This document shows positions 18,408 through 28,249 of a stretch of DNA of 64,000 nucleotides, piece after piece. The position numbers were made by a program, and so were the translations under genes. A model generated the notes under the pieces. It was not told the DNA's origin and did no database searches. It was given only the letters and a program-made list of their open reading frames with translations. The DNA is from AC-32 sp963755635 (GTDB taxonomy: Bacteria > Actinomycetota > Thermoleophilia > Gaiellales > Gaiellaceae), in the NCBI GenBank assembly GCA_963755635.1, contig CAVWKS010000019.1:62001-126000 (forward strand), given 5' to 3'. Each line of letters begins with the position of its first letter. The first letter of the stretch is position 1.

Positions 18408-19383
18408 ATGAGCACGCCGCCCGCAGGGAAAGCTGCCGCTGCCGAGGCTCGCCGAGCTGAAGCGCGAGGGCACGAAGATCGTGATGGTCACCGCCTACGA
18501 CGCGCCCGGCGCGCGCTTCGCCGAGGACGCGGGCGTGGACGTGATCCTCGTCGGCGACACGGCCGCGATGGTCGTCCTCGGCTACGACGGGACGACGGTG
18601 CCGGTGACGATGGACGAGATGCTCTTCCTCACGCGGACCGTCGTACGGGCCGCGCGGAGGCCGATCGTGATCGGCGACATGCCGTTCGGCTCGTACCAGG
18701 TGTCCGACGAGGCGGCGGTCGAGAACGCGATCCGCTTCTTCAAGGAGGCGGGCGCCGACGCCGTCAAGCTCGAGGGCGCCGGGCCGTCGCTCTCGCGCGT
18801 GCGCGCGATCGTCCAGGCCGGGATCCCGGTGATGGGCCACGTCGGCCTGACGCCCCAGTCGGCGACGATGCTCGGCGGCTTCAAGACGCAGGGCAAGACC
18901 GCCGAGGCCGCCGTCCAGCTCGTCGAGGACGCGCTCGCGCTCGAGGAAGCCGGCTGCTTCGCCGTCGTGCTCGAGGCGGTTCCGGCGCCGGTCGCCGCGG
19001 AGATCACCGCGCGGCTCTCGGTCCCGACGATCGGGATCGGCGCCGGCCCGGACTGCGACGGCCAGGTGCTCGTCTACCACGACCTGCTCGGCCTGACCGA
19101 GGGCCACCTGCCCCGCTTCGTCAAGCGCTACGCGAACCTCTCACGCGAGATCCGCGACGCGCTCGAGAGCTACGCCGAGGAGGTGCGCTCGGGCGCGTTC
19201 CCGGAGGAGCAGCACGCCTACGAGATGCCGGCGGAGGAGCTCGAGGCCTTCGAGAGGAGCATGCGCAGCCCGAGCACGAGCAGGGCCAGCGACCAGGCGA
19301 CGAAGGCGAGCTCGACCACGTCGAAGGCCCAGGCGCCGGCGCCGTGGTCGGAGCCGCCGCTGCGGAAGACGTCCTCGCCGTAG
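18408..19383 (+). CDS. panB: 3-methyl-2-oxobutanoate hydroxymethyltransferase
   Basis: First committed step of pantothenate synthesis: formyl-type hydroxymethyl transfer to 2-oxoisovalerate giving ketopantoate. ATG at 18408-18410 follows GGAAGGAGA; one extra A near 18429 must be removed, giving MSTPPAGKLPLPRLAELKRE then GTKIVMVTAYDAPGARFAED. Motifs: VGDTAAMVVLGYDGTTVPVT, IGDMPFGSYQ, DAVKLEGA, PVMGHVGLTPQS, CFAVVLEAVPA, TIGIGAGPDCDGQVLVYHDL. Family members end near ELEAFE; here the frame continues ~45 codons to 19383 over the opposite-strand YIP1 gene, so the true stop was probably lost by error near 19260. Confidence 0.9.
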
Positions 19384-19821
19384 ACCGCGAGCCGGACCGG
19401 CATCACGAGGAAGAGCGAGAGCGCAACCGGCGCGGACGCGAAGGCGAGCAGGTGGCGCGCCTGGCGGTAGCTGATCCAGCCGCCTGCCCGAGCGAGCCAC
19501 TGGAGCGATCAGCCCGCCGAGGAAGTAGAGGGCGATCGCGTAGAAGCCGCCGCCGAGGAACGCCCAGACCGCGACGTCGAGCCCAGTCGAGCGTGACGTC
19601 GTTCAGGAACGTCCCGGCGACCGGCGTCCAGAGCACCGCCGTGATCCCGGTCAGCAGGACGAGCGCGAGCACCGCCTCGCTGCGCGCGCGAGCCGCCTCG
19701 TCGGAGTCGTCGCGCAGGCCGGCGAAGCACCTCGCGCGGCCGCCAGAGCACCGACACCGCCCGCGCTGAGCCAGACCCGCTCGTCCGCAGGCCCCGCGGC
19801 GGCCTGAGCTCGCGTCGCCAC
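19218..19821 (-). CDS. YIP1-like membrane protein
   Basis: About 200-residue protein with several membrane helices. GTG at 19819-19821 gives VATRAQAAAGPADERVWLSA and, across breaks, VLWRPREVFAGLRDDSDEAA (the YIP1-type pre-helix segment), then ALVLLTGITAVLWTPVAGTF, GLDVAVWAFLGGGFYAIALY, ISYRQARHLLAFASAPVALS, VELAFVAWSLALLVLGLRML. Function unknown; YIP1 proteins are polytopic membrane proteins often linked to transporters. Its 3' end overlaps the annotated tail of panB on the other strand, so one of the two ends is probably distorted by an indel. Confidence 0.55.
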
Positions 19822-19844
19822 GGGTCAAGGCTAGCGCGGGTGTC

Positions 19845-20065
19845 TCAGAGGGCGCCCGCAAGCGCGGCCACGACGAGGACGTCGAGCACCATCAGACCGG
19901 CGGAGACCCACGCCCAGGATCGGAGCGACTTGCGCTTCGCGGGATTCGACTGGCCGTTCAGCAGCATGAGCGCGGCGACCAGCCCGATGAGCGGAAAGAA
20001 CAGGGTGGCCAGCACCGCTCCGGCGATCTCAGCACCGGTGTAGCGCTCAGGCTCCGGCCGCCCGC

Positions 20066-20069
<4 letters not shown>
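19845..20069 (-). CDS. Small two-helix membrane protein
   Basis: 74-residue protein: short polar start LSGRPEPERYTGAEIAG, a helix AVLATLFFPLIGLVAALMLL, a basic loop NGQSNPAKRKSLRSW, and a second helix WVSAGLMVLDVLVVAALAG. Positive-inside rule puts the loop in the cytoplasm. The first codon appears to be CTG (20067-20069), overlapping the uvrA stop as CTGA, because no other start precedes the first helix except deep inside it. Unrecognised; probably co-transcribed with uvrA. Confidence 0.55.
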
Positions 20070-22904
<2,835 letters not shown>

Positions 22905-22913
22905 AACCAGATG

Positions 22914-22949
22914 AGTCTAGCCGGGGTAGAGGACGCGAACAAGTGTTCG
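22914..22949 (-). promoter_or_regulatory. LexA (SOS) box and promoter of uvrA
   Basis: CGAACAAGTGTTCG (22936-22949) matches the Gram-positive/actinobacterial LexA consensus CGAACRNRYGTTYG at every position and is a perfect 6-bp-armed palindrome. Reading toward uvrA, TTGTTC (22942 to 22937) serves as -35 inside the box, followed after 17 nt by TAGACT (22919 to 22914) as -10, and 9 nt later the ATG. LexA bound here would cover the -35. Confidence 0.8.
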
Positions 22950-22958
22950 TAAACGTGT

Positions 22959-22991
22959 CCATGTATTACATGGCTGCGTTCTCGTGATACT
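22959..22991 (+). promoter_or_regulatory. Promoter/operator of vapBC
   Basis: CCATGTATTACATGG (22959-22973) is a perfect 7-bp-armed inverted repeat around one base, and GATACT (22986-22991) is a good -10, 8 nt before the vapB GTG. The palindrome covers the -35 position, as expected for autorepression by the VapB RHH/VapC complex. It is 10 bp from the uvrA LexA box. Confidence 0.6.
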
Positions 22992-22999
22992 CTGAGCGC

Positions 23000-23236
23000 G
23001 TGCGCAGTCTTCGACTCGATCCGGAGCTCGACCGGCGCGTTCGCCGTGCTGCTGCGGCCGAGGGTGAGTCCGTTTCGGAGTTCATCCGCCGGGCGGTAGC
23101 GAGGCGTGCCGATGACACCCTCGCCGGCCACGGGCGCGACTTGTTCGCCGACGTAATCGGGATCGTCCGCAGTGAAGGCGGAGCGGCCCGGCGCACGGGC
23201 GAGGCGTTCGCCGAGACGCTCGCGGCCAGGAAGTGA
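23000..23236 (+). CDS. vapB: Ribbon-helix-helix antitoxin, VapB-like
   Basis: 78-residue antitoxin. RHH DNA-binding core MRSLRLDPELDRRVRRAAAA with GESVSEFIRRAVARRAD (strand, helix A, turn, helix B), then a C-terminal toxin-binding tail GRDLFADVIGIVRSEGGAAR to AETLAARK. GTG start 23000-23002, 8 nt after GATACT. Overlaps the toxin start (GTGA). It should repress its own promoter through the palindrome at 22959-22973. Base composition resembles the surroundings, so no sign of recent transfer. Confidence 0.85.
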   Translation: MRSLRLDPELDRRVRRAAAAEGESVSEFIRRAVARRADDTLAGHGRDLFADVIGIVRSEGGAARRTGEAFAETLAARK

Positions 23237-23646
23237 CCCTCACCGACGCCGGGCCGCTTGTCGCGATCATCGACGCCGGCGAGCCAGACCACGAGGCGTG
23301 CGTCGCCGCCTTGGACGAGCTTCAGCTCCCGCTCGTGACAACCTGGCCGGCCTTCACTGAAGCGCTGTACCTGCTCGACCGTGCCGGCGGAATCGACGCT
23401 CAGCGAGCGCTTTGGCGGCTGGTGCGAACAGATCGACTCGTCGTCGCCGACCTCTCAGGATCGGCAGTCGAACGGAGCGCACGCCTGATGGACCAGTACG
23501 CGGACCGTCCGATGGACCTTGCAGACGCCACGCTCGTGGCGCACGCGGAGGAGCAAGGGCACCGAGCCATCTTCACGCTCGACGCCGACTTCCACGTCTA
23601 CCGCCTGCGGGGCCGCAAACCGCTCGAGTCGATTCCCGGTCTCTGA
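23233..23646 (+). CDS. vapC: PIN-domain ribonuclease toxin, VapC-like
   Basis: 137-residue PIN-domain endoribonuclease toxin. Acidic catalytic residues are visible: Asp in TLTDAGPLVAIID, Glu in TTWPAFTEALYLL, Asp in RPMDLADATLVAHAEEQG, and Asp in AIFTLDADFHVYR. The final FHVYRLRGRKPLESIPG is typical of the group. GTG start at 23233 overlaps the antitoxin stop. VapC toxins usually cut tRNA or the sarcin-ricin loop; target here unknown. Confidence 0.88.
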   Translation: MTLTDAGPLVAIIDAGEPDHEACVAALDELQLPLVTTWPAFTEALYLLDRAGGIDAQRALWRLVRTDRLVVADLSGSAVERSARLMDQYADRPMDLADATLVAHAEEQGHRAIFTLDADFHVYRLRGRKPLESIPGL

Positions 23647-23720
23647 GCCGAGACGAGCCCCGCCGTGTCCTGAAGAGCGTCTTGCGTTCGGACAAATGTG
23701 CGCTCATTTCACGCTCCGAA

Positions 23721-23834
23721 GTGACGGCTATGCTCTTCGCGTTCCACGACATCAATGCGAAGGTCGGTCGCATCGTCGAGCTACTGGAGGACGACGCGGA
23801 TGGAGAAGAAGAGACGCCGCAAGACAACTCCTGA
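23721..23834 (+). CDS. Tiny acidic protein, upstream member of an overlapping pair
   Basis: 37 residues: VTAMLFAFHDINAKVGRIVE, then LLEDDADGEEETPQDNS. A hydrophobic/amphipathic half followed by a strongly acidic tail. Start GTG 23721 (or ATG 23730). It begins 74 nt after vapC and overlaps the next gene by 35 nt in another frame. I do not recognise it; the pairing with a basic partner, and vapBC next door, would fit a toxin-antitoxin-like or nucleic-acid-mimic role, but that is speculation. Confidence 0.45.
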   Translation: MTAMLFAFHDINAKVGRIVELLEDDADGEEETPQDNS

Positions 23835-23961
23835 GGAACGCGCCCGCTGGGCTGAGAACCAGCGCCGTCTCGCCGAGGTTATCCAGCGGCGTCTGGAACG
23901 CGACGGGACTACGCGCGAAGAGATCTGGCGGCGACTCGGCCTGCCGTCGGCCGAGAACTAA
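23800..23961 (+). CDS. Tiny basic protein, downstream member of the overlapping pair
   Basis: 53 residues: MEKKRRRKTTPEERARWAEN, QRRLAEVIQRRLERDGTTRE, EIWRRLGLPSAEN. Highly basic and helical, with the end GTTREEIWRRLGLPS resembling the start of a small HTH or ribosome-hibernation-like helix pair. ATG 23800 has GGAGG 9-13 nt upstream inside the acidic gene, so the two are translationally coupled. Unrecognised; could bind nucleic acid. Ends 18 nt from the convergent ABC permease stop. Confidence 0.45.
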   Translation: MEKKRRRKTTPEERARWAENQRRLAEVIQRRLERDGTTREEIWRRLGLPSAEN

Positions 23962-23979
23962 GGCAGTCCGCTAGCTTCG

Positions 23980-24714
23980 CTACGTGATGTCGGCTCGGTT
24001 CAGAGCCAGCGTCCCGAGCACCGCGGTCACGGCGAGATAGGCCAGCGCCAGCGCGAGGCCGGCGCCGAAGCTCAGGAGCTGCGAGCTCTGGTTTCCGGCT
24101 TCGACGACCGAGGCGATCACGTGTCCCGGGCCATAGCGGTCGGCGTTCGCGATCCCGAGCAGCGGCTCTCCCACGAGCAGCCAAACGAGCGCGACGACGA
24201 TCGCCGCGGTCTGGCGCCGGAGGAGCGAGCCGAAGCCGACGCCGAGCGCGCCGGTGATCGCCGCGGCCAGGACGATCCCCCCGACGAGCCGCAGAGAGGT
24301 TCCCGAGCCGAGGTGCACCGGCACCGACCTTGCCTTCAGCAGGATCGCCGCCAGCGCCCAAGCGAAGACGCAGGCGGCCAGGGCCAGCGCCCCGCCCGCG
24401 AGCGCCGCCGCGGCGAGCTTGGCGAGCGCCACCCGCTCGCGCACCGGCGCAACGAGGAAGGTGCTGCCGATCGTCCCGTTCGCGAACTCCCCGGCCGACG
24501 CGACGATCCCGAGGATCAGCGAGATCAGCGCCGAGACCGCGGCGATCGAGACGACGTCGCGCTGATTGCCCGGCTTCGCGAGGTCGGAGAGCGAGTCCTG
24601 AGCGACATGGAGCGCGATCACGAGCACCTCGAGCCCCAGGATCAGCAGGCCGAGCCAGAGCAAAAGCCGCGTCGTGCGCACCTTCAGCAGCTCTGCTCCT
24701 ACGAGCCTGGTCAC
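23980..24714 (-). CDS. ABC transporter permease (ABC-2 type)
   Basis: 244-residue permease with six predicted helices. Begins MTRLVGAELLKVRTTRLLLW, the usual ABC-2 permease start, then LGLLILGLEVLVIALHVAQD, a large loop, VSALISLILGIVASAGEFAN, GTIGSTFLVAPVRERVALAK (the conserved amphipathic coupling segment), ALAACVFAWALAAILL, IVLAAAITGALGVGFGSLL, IVVALVWLLVGEPLLGIA and a last helix. It overlaps the ATPase gene by 4 nt. Substrate unknown; the partner ATPase is of the drug/lipid exporter type. Confidence 0.85.
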   Translation of the reverse strand: MTRLVGAELLKVRTTRLLLWLGLLILGLEVLVIALHVAQDSLSDLAKPGNQRDVVSIAAVSALISLILGIVASAGEFANGTIGSTFLVAPVRERVALAKLAAAALAGGALALAACVFAWALAAILLKARSVPVHLGSGTSLRLVGGIVLAAAITGALGVGFGSLLRRQTAAIVVALVWLLVGEPLLGIANADRYGPGHVIASVVEAGNQSSQLLSFGAGLALALAYLAVTAVLGTLALNRADIT

Positions 24715-25607
24715 TCGGTCCCTCCGGTCAGCTCGAGGAATGCCTCTTCGAGGCTCGCGCTCTCGGCACGCAGCTCGTGCAGGACCAGGCCCGCGGCGGC
24801 CGCGACCTCGCCCACCCGCTCCGGCGGCGCGGCCACGCGCAGCTCTCCGTCCTCGCCGGAGGTCGCCTCGATGCCAGCCGCGGCAAGCTGCTCGCGGAGC
24901 CTTGCTGCATCGGGCGAGCGCACGATCGTCCCGCCCGCGGTGCGCGCAGTCAGCGCCGCGAGCGGCTCGTGCGCGACCAGCCGCGCCTTGTGGATGATCA
25001 CGACCTCGTCCGCAATCTGAGCGATCTCCGCGAGGACGTGGCTCGAGATGAAGACCGTCCCGCCGCCGGCCGCGAACGAGCGCAGGAAGTTCCGCAGCCA
25101 GCGGATCCCCTCCGGGTCGAGGCCGTTGGCGGGCTCGTCGAGGACGAGCAGGCGCGGCTCTCCGAGCAGCGCGGTCGCCACGCTCAGCCGCTGCCGCATG
25201 CCGAGCGAATACGTCCTCACCGGCCTCCGCGCGGCGGCCGAGAGCTCCACCAGCTCGAGCGTCTCGTCGGCGCGCGGGAGCGGCACGCCCGCCGCGGTCG
25301 CGACCACCCGCAGGTGGTTCCGGCCGCTCCGCGCGGGATGGAAGCTCGAGGCCTCGAGGACGGCGCCGACCGTTCGCGCCGGGTCGTCAAGGCGCCGGTA
25401 CTGAACTCCGTCGACGAGGGCGTCGCCCGCGGTCGGGTGGACGAGCCCGAGCAGCATGCGCAACGTGGTGGTCTTGCCCGCGCCGTTGGGGCCGAGGAAG
25501 CCGGTGATCCGGCCCGGTTCGATCGCAAAGCTGAGCCCGTCGACGGCGGTGGTCGAGCCGAAGCGCTTCGTAAGCCCGCGAACCTCGAGCGGCGGCGCCT
25601 CCGGCAT
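24711..25607 (-). CDS. ABC transporter ATP-binding protein (ABC-2 exporter)
   Basis: 298-residue nucleotide-binding subunit. Walker A GFLGPNGAGKTTTLRMLLGL, Q-loop region VGAVLEASSFHPARSGRNHL, signature TYSLGMRQRLSVATALLG, Walker B PRLLVLDEPANGLDPEGIRW, H-loop TVFISSHVLAEIAQIADEVV; C-terminal ~70 residues typical of DrrA/CcmA-like exporters. ATG 25605-25607 overlaps the stop of the PH-domain gene upstream (ATGA), and the stop overlaps the permease start, forming a three-gene operon. Confidence 0.9.
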   Translation of the reverse strand: MPEAPPLEVRGLTKRFGSTTAVDGLSFAIEPGRITGFLGPNGAGKTTTLRMLLGLVHPTAGDALVDGVQYRRLDDPARTVGAVLEASSFHPARSGRNHLRVVATAAGVPLPRADETLELVELSAAARRPVRTYSLGMRQRLSVATALLGEPRLLVLDEPANGLDPEGIRWLRNFLRSFAAGGGTVFISSHVLAEIAQIADEVVIIHKARLVAHEPLAALTARTAGGTIVRSPDAARLREQLAAAGIEATSGEDGELRVAAPPERVGEVAAAAGLVLHELRAESASLEEAFLELTGGTE

Positions 25608-26032
25608 CAGCCGGCCAGACGCTCGACGAGGTGGTAGACGTCGCGCGGCTCCGCGACGTGGTCGATCTCCAGCGGGCCGGCGACCAGCGTGCCGTAGCCG
25701 AACAGGCGGCCCGGGAGCGTCTGCTCGAGCTCGAGGTTCTCGACCGAGCGCAGCCGGACGGCCGACGCGCGGCGGCGCAGGGTCCCGTCGACGACGAACA
25801 GCTTCTCGGTCGTGACGACCAGGTGCGTCCGCTCCCACTTCCAGACGGCGCGCAGGGTCAGCAGCGCGGCCACGATCACGAGCAACGCCCCGGGGAGCTG
25901 CAGGGGCCAGGGCTGAGCGAGCAGGATCCCGCCCGCGAGCGCGAGCACGAGCGCCTGGCTGACCGGACGAGCGAGCACGACACCGTGCCGGCGGGCGTCG
26001 AGGCAGACCTGTTCATCCCGGGAAGCGAGCAT
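25607..26032 (-). CDS. Membrane protein with bacterial PH domain (bPH2/DUF304)
   Basis: 141 residues: MLASRDEQVCLDARRHGVVL, two helices (ALVLALAGGILLAQPWPLQL, GALLVIVAALLTLRAVWKW), then the PH-like beta domain ERTHLVVTTEKLFVVDGTLR, SVENLELEQTLPGRLFGYGT, LVAGPLEIDHVAEPRDVYHL. The order helix hairpin then W.R....T..R is standard for DUF304. Function unknown; leads the ABC exporter operon by overlap. It is divergent from the AI-2E gene, whose start is 76 nt away. Confidence 0.8.
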   Translation of the reverse strand: MLASRDEQVCLDARRHGVVLARPVSQALVLALAGGILLAQPWPLQLPGALLVIVAALLTLRAVWKWERTHLVVTTEKLFVVDGTLRRRASAVRLRSVENLELEQTLPGRLFGYGTLVAGPLEIDHVAEPRDVYHLVERLAG

Positions 26033-26108
26033 CCCGCGAGGCTTCTACGGCACCGTGGCCGTTCCTGCGCTGTTTGGGAGTGGGCCTGCGCGGGGGAAAA
26101 CGGGCGGA

Positions 26109-27161
26109 ATGGGACAGACAGCACGAAAGGCTGCCGTCTCGACGATCGTCGTGATCGCGATCGTCGCGTTGGCCCTCGCCCTCTGGAAGCTGAAGATCGT
26201 GATCGCGCTCGTCTTCCTCGGCTTCGTTCTTGCGGCCGCGATGCGCCCCGGCGTGGATCGCCTCGCGGCCTGGCGGGTTCCACGACCGGTCGGCGTCGCG
26301 CTCCACTACCTCGCGATCGTCGCCGCGCTCGCGCTGATCCTCTGGCTCGTGGTGCCGCGCGCGGTCGACCAGGTGAGCCAGGCCCTCGGCGGCGTCCCGA
26401 CCTCGCGCCAGGAGCTCAACCAGCAGACGAAGCATTCGAAGGGGATCAAGCACCAGGTCCTCTCCGCGGTCCAGACGCGCCTGACGAAGCTGCCCAAGGC
26501 GGGGTCGGTGTTCCACGGGGCCGTCGCCGTGGGCCTGAAGGCGTTCGAGGCGTTGGTCGGAATCGTGTTCGTGTTCGCGACCGCCGCCTACTGGATCTTC
26601 GAGCGAGACCGGGCGATCCGCTTAGTCGGCTCACTCGTGCCCGCCAAGCACCGGCGGGTGCTGCGCGACACGTGGGAACTGATCGACCTGAAGCTCGGCG
26701 CGTTCGTCCGGGGCCAGCTCGTGCTGATCGCGTTCGTGGCCACCGTGCTCTCACTCTCCTTCTGGGCGATCGGCCTGCCGTTCTGGCTGCTGATCGGAGT
26801 GTCGGCAGGAATCGTCGAGGTCGTTCCGGTGATCGGGCCCCTCGCGGCGGGCGCGCTCGCCGTCGCCGTCGGCCTGACCGTGTCATGGCACCTCGCGCTG
26901 GCGGCGGGGCTCGTGGTGCTGTTCGTGCGCCTGCTCGAGGACTACGTCGTGATCCCGAGGGTGATGGGCCATGTGACCGGGATCTCCCCGCTCGTGGTTC
27001 TGATCGGCGTGACCGCGATCGGGCTCCTGTTCGGCGGCTTCTACGTGCTCCTCGCGACGCCGCTACTGGCCGTGCTCGTGACGCTGGTGGACGTGATCGT
27101 GCGCGACAAGGATCCCGCCGACGAGGACGTGCCGACGCTGCTGTTCGCTAAAGAGTCTTAG
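26109..27161 (+). CDS. AI-2E family transporter
   Basis: 350-residue polytopic membrane protein of the AI-2E/TqsA family; members export autoinducer-2 or act as Na+(Li+)/H+ antiporters. Helices at VSTIVVIAIVALALALWKLK, IVIALVFLGFVLAAAMRPGV (with the conserved P after the second helix), VALHYLAIVAALALILWLVV; a long soluble region with a coiled segment; then VLSLSFWAIGLPFWLLIGVS, GIVEVVPVIGPLAAGALAVA and VVLFVRLLEDYVVIPRVMGH, the family signature, and GVTAIGLLFGGFYVLLATP. ATG 26109 is preferred over 26055 because it follows GGCGGA and the extra 18 residues look non-coding. Confidence 0.85.
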   Translation: MGQTARKAAVSTIVVIAIVALALALWKLKIVIALVFLGFVLAAAMRPGVDRLAAWRVPRPVGVALHYLAIVAALALILWLVVPRAVDQVSQALGGVPTSRQELNQQTKHSKGIKHQVLSAVQTRLTKLPKAGSVFHGAVAVGLKAFEALVGIVFVFATAAYWIFERDRAIRLVGSLVPAKHRRVLRDTWELIDLKLGAFVRGQLVLIAFVATVLSLSFWAIGLPFWLLIGVSAGIVEVVPVIGPLAAGALAVAVGLTVSWHLALAAGLVVLFVRLLEDYVVIPRVMGHVTGISPLVVLIGVTAIGLLFGGFYVLLATPLLAVLVTLVDVIVRDKDPADEDVPTLLFAKES

Positions 27162-27171
27162 GCCCAGTTAG

Positions 27172-27411
27172 TCAAGCTTTGCGCCAGCGGCCGAAGATCA
27201 GGCCGCCGAGCGTGAAGCCGAGCCCGAAGGTGCCCACCGAGAACGCGCCGATCGCGAGAGCCTTGCGGACGGCCGAGAGCCGCTCCCAGCGGCCCAGCGC
27301 CTCCTGCTCCTCGGTCGTCAGCGGCTCGCCCCGGCGCCGCTTGCGCAGGGCGCCGCCGGCCCTCAGGCCGAGGTAGAGATCGTCGAAGATCTCAGTCGAT
27401 TCTTCCGCCAT
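27172..27411 (-). CDS. Small protein with one C-terminal membrane helix
   Basis: 79 residues: MAEESTEIFDDLYLGLRAGG, basic stretch ALRKRRRGEPLTTEEQEALG, RWERLSAVRKALAIGAFSVG and a helix FGLGFTLGGLIFGRWRKA ending in a basic tail. Unrecognised. The frame continues upstream, but ATG 27409-27411 sits 9 nt after a -10-like TATACA and is divergent from the phosphoesterase. It converges on the AI-2E gene with only 10 nt between stops. Confidence 0.6.
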   Translation of the reverse strand: MAEESTEIFDDLYLGLRAGGALRKRRRGEPLTTEEQEALGRWERLSAVRKALAIGAFSVGTFGLGFTLGGLIFGRWRKA

Positions 27412-27439
27412 GGAATCCAGTGTATAGCCTGCTTCGGCG
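27412..27439. promoter_or_regulatory. 28-bp divergent spacer with a palindromic -10
   Basis: TGTATA/TATAGC at 27421-27428. Leftward it reads TATACA ending 9 nt before the ATG at 27411; rightward it reads TATAGC ending 11 nt before the TTG at 27440. One AT-core could thus serve both strands and give nearly leaderless mRNAs. Confidence 0.45.
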
Positions 27440-28249
27440 TTGCCCGTGCGGCTCCTCCACATCTCCGATCTGCACGCTGGAAGCGTGGAGGAAACAGCTG
27501 TTGAACCCAGTTTGGCCGCGTTAATCGAGCGTGTCGACCCCCAATTGGTGGTGGTTACGGGAGACCTCGCGCATCGCGGTCGCAGACGCGAGCACGAGCG
27601 TGCCGCAGCCTTCCTCCACGACCTGAAGCGGCCGCTCCTCGTGATCCCCGGGAACCACGACATCCCGTACTCGTTTCCCGCGCGCTTCACGACACCGTGG
27701 GCGGAATTCGAGCGCCAGTGGCAGACGGTCGAGCCCGTGCACCGCTCGGACGAGCTGTTCGTCGTGGGGCTCAACTCCGTCCGGCCCTGGCGGCACCAGT
27801 CGGGCAGGATCCGTCCGGCTCAGATCGAGCACGCCCACGAGCTGCTCGCGGAGGCGGCTCCCGGCGCGCTGAGGGTGGTCGCGCTCCACCACCACCTGAT
27901 CGGCGCGCCGTGGCGCTCGCGTAAGCGGCCCGTCGCCCGCCGGTCGGAGGTGCTCGCCGGGCTCGTCGACGCCGGCGCGGAGCTGATCCTCGCGGGACAC
28001 ATCCACCAGGCCGCGGTCAGCGAGCGGCACGAGTTCGAGGTCGACCGCGGCGGCCTGCGCGGCGTCACCGTCTCGATCGCGCCGGGCCTCGGCCAGCCGC
28101 GCCCGAAGCGCCGCGGCGAGGCGCGCGGCCTGCACGTCTACGAGGCGGGCGAAGACGAGCTCAGCGTGCAGACCTACATCTGGCTCGAGGACGACTGGGA
28201 GCTGACCGCGACCCGCCGCTTCCAGCGCGGCCGCGAGCCGCTGGCCTAG
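27440..28249 (+). CDS. Calcineurin-like metallophosphoesterase
   Basis: 269-residue soluble phosphoesterase of the CpdA/Icc group. Metal ligands: D and H in RLLHISDLHAG, D in LVVVTGDLAHRG, N and H in LLVIPGNHDIPYS, H in VVALHHHLIG, and GHIHQ in LILAGHIHQAAV. Substrate may be a cyclic nucleotide or phosphodiester; not predictable. TTG 27440 or GTG 27446 as start; the family starts just before RLLHISD. Its stop TAG lies in CTAG, which also provides the stop of the convergent gene. Confidence 0.88.
   Translation: MPVRLLHISDLHAGSVEETAVEPSLAALIERVDPQLVVVTGDLAHRGRRREHERAAAFLHDLKRPLLVIPGNHDIPYSFPARFTTPWAEFERQWQTVEPVHRSDELFVVGLNSVRPWRHQSGRIRPAQIEHAHELLAEAAPGALRVVALHHHLIGAPWRSRKRPVARRSEVLAGLVDAGAELILAGHIHQAAVSERHEFEVDRGGLRGVTVSIAPGLGQPRPKRRGEARGLHVYEAGEDELSVQTYIWLEDDWELTATRRFQRGREPLA

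Noticed and set aside
23000..23961. Genomic island around vapBC
   Set aside because: No integrase, att-like repeats, tRNA or composition shift; only the small genes themselves.
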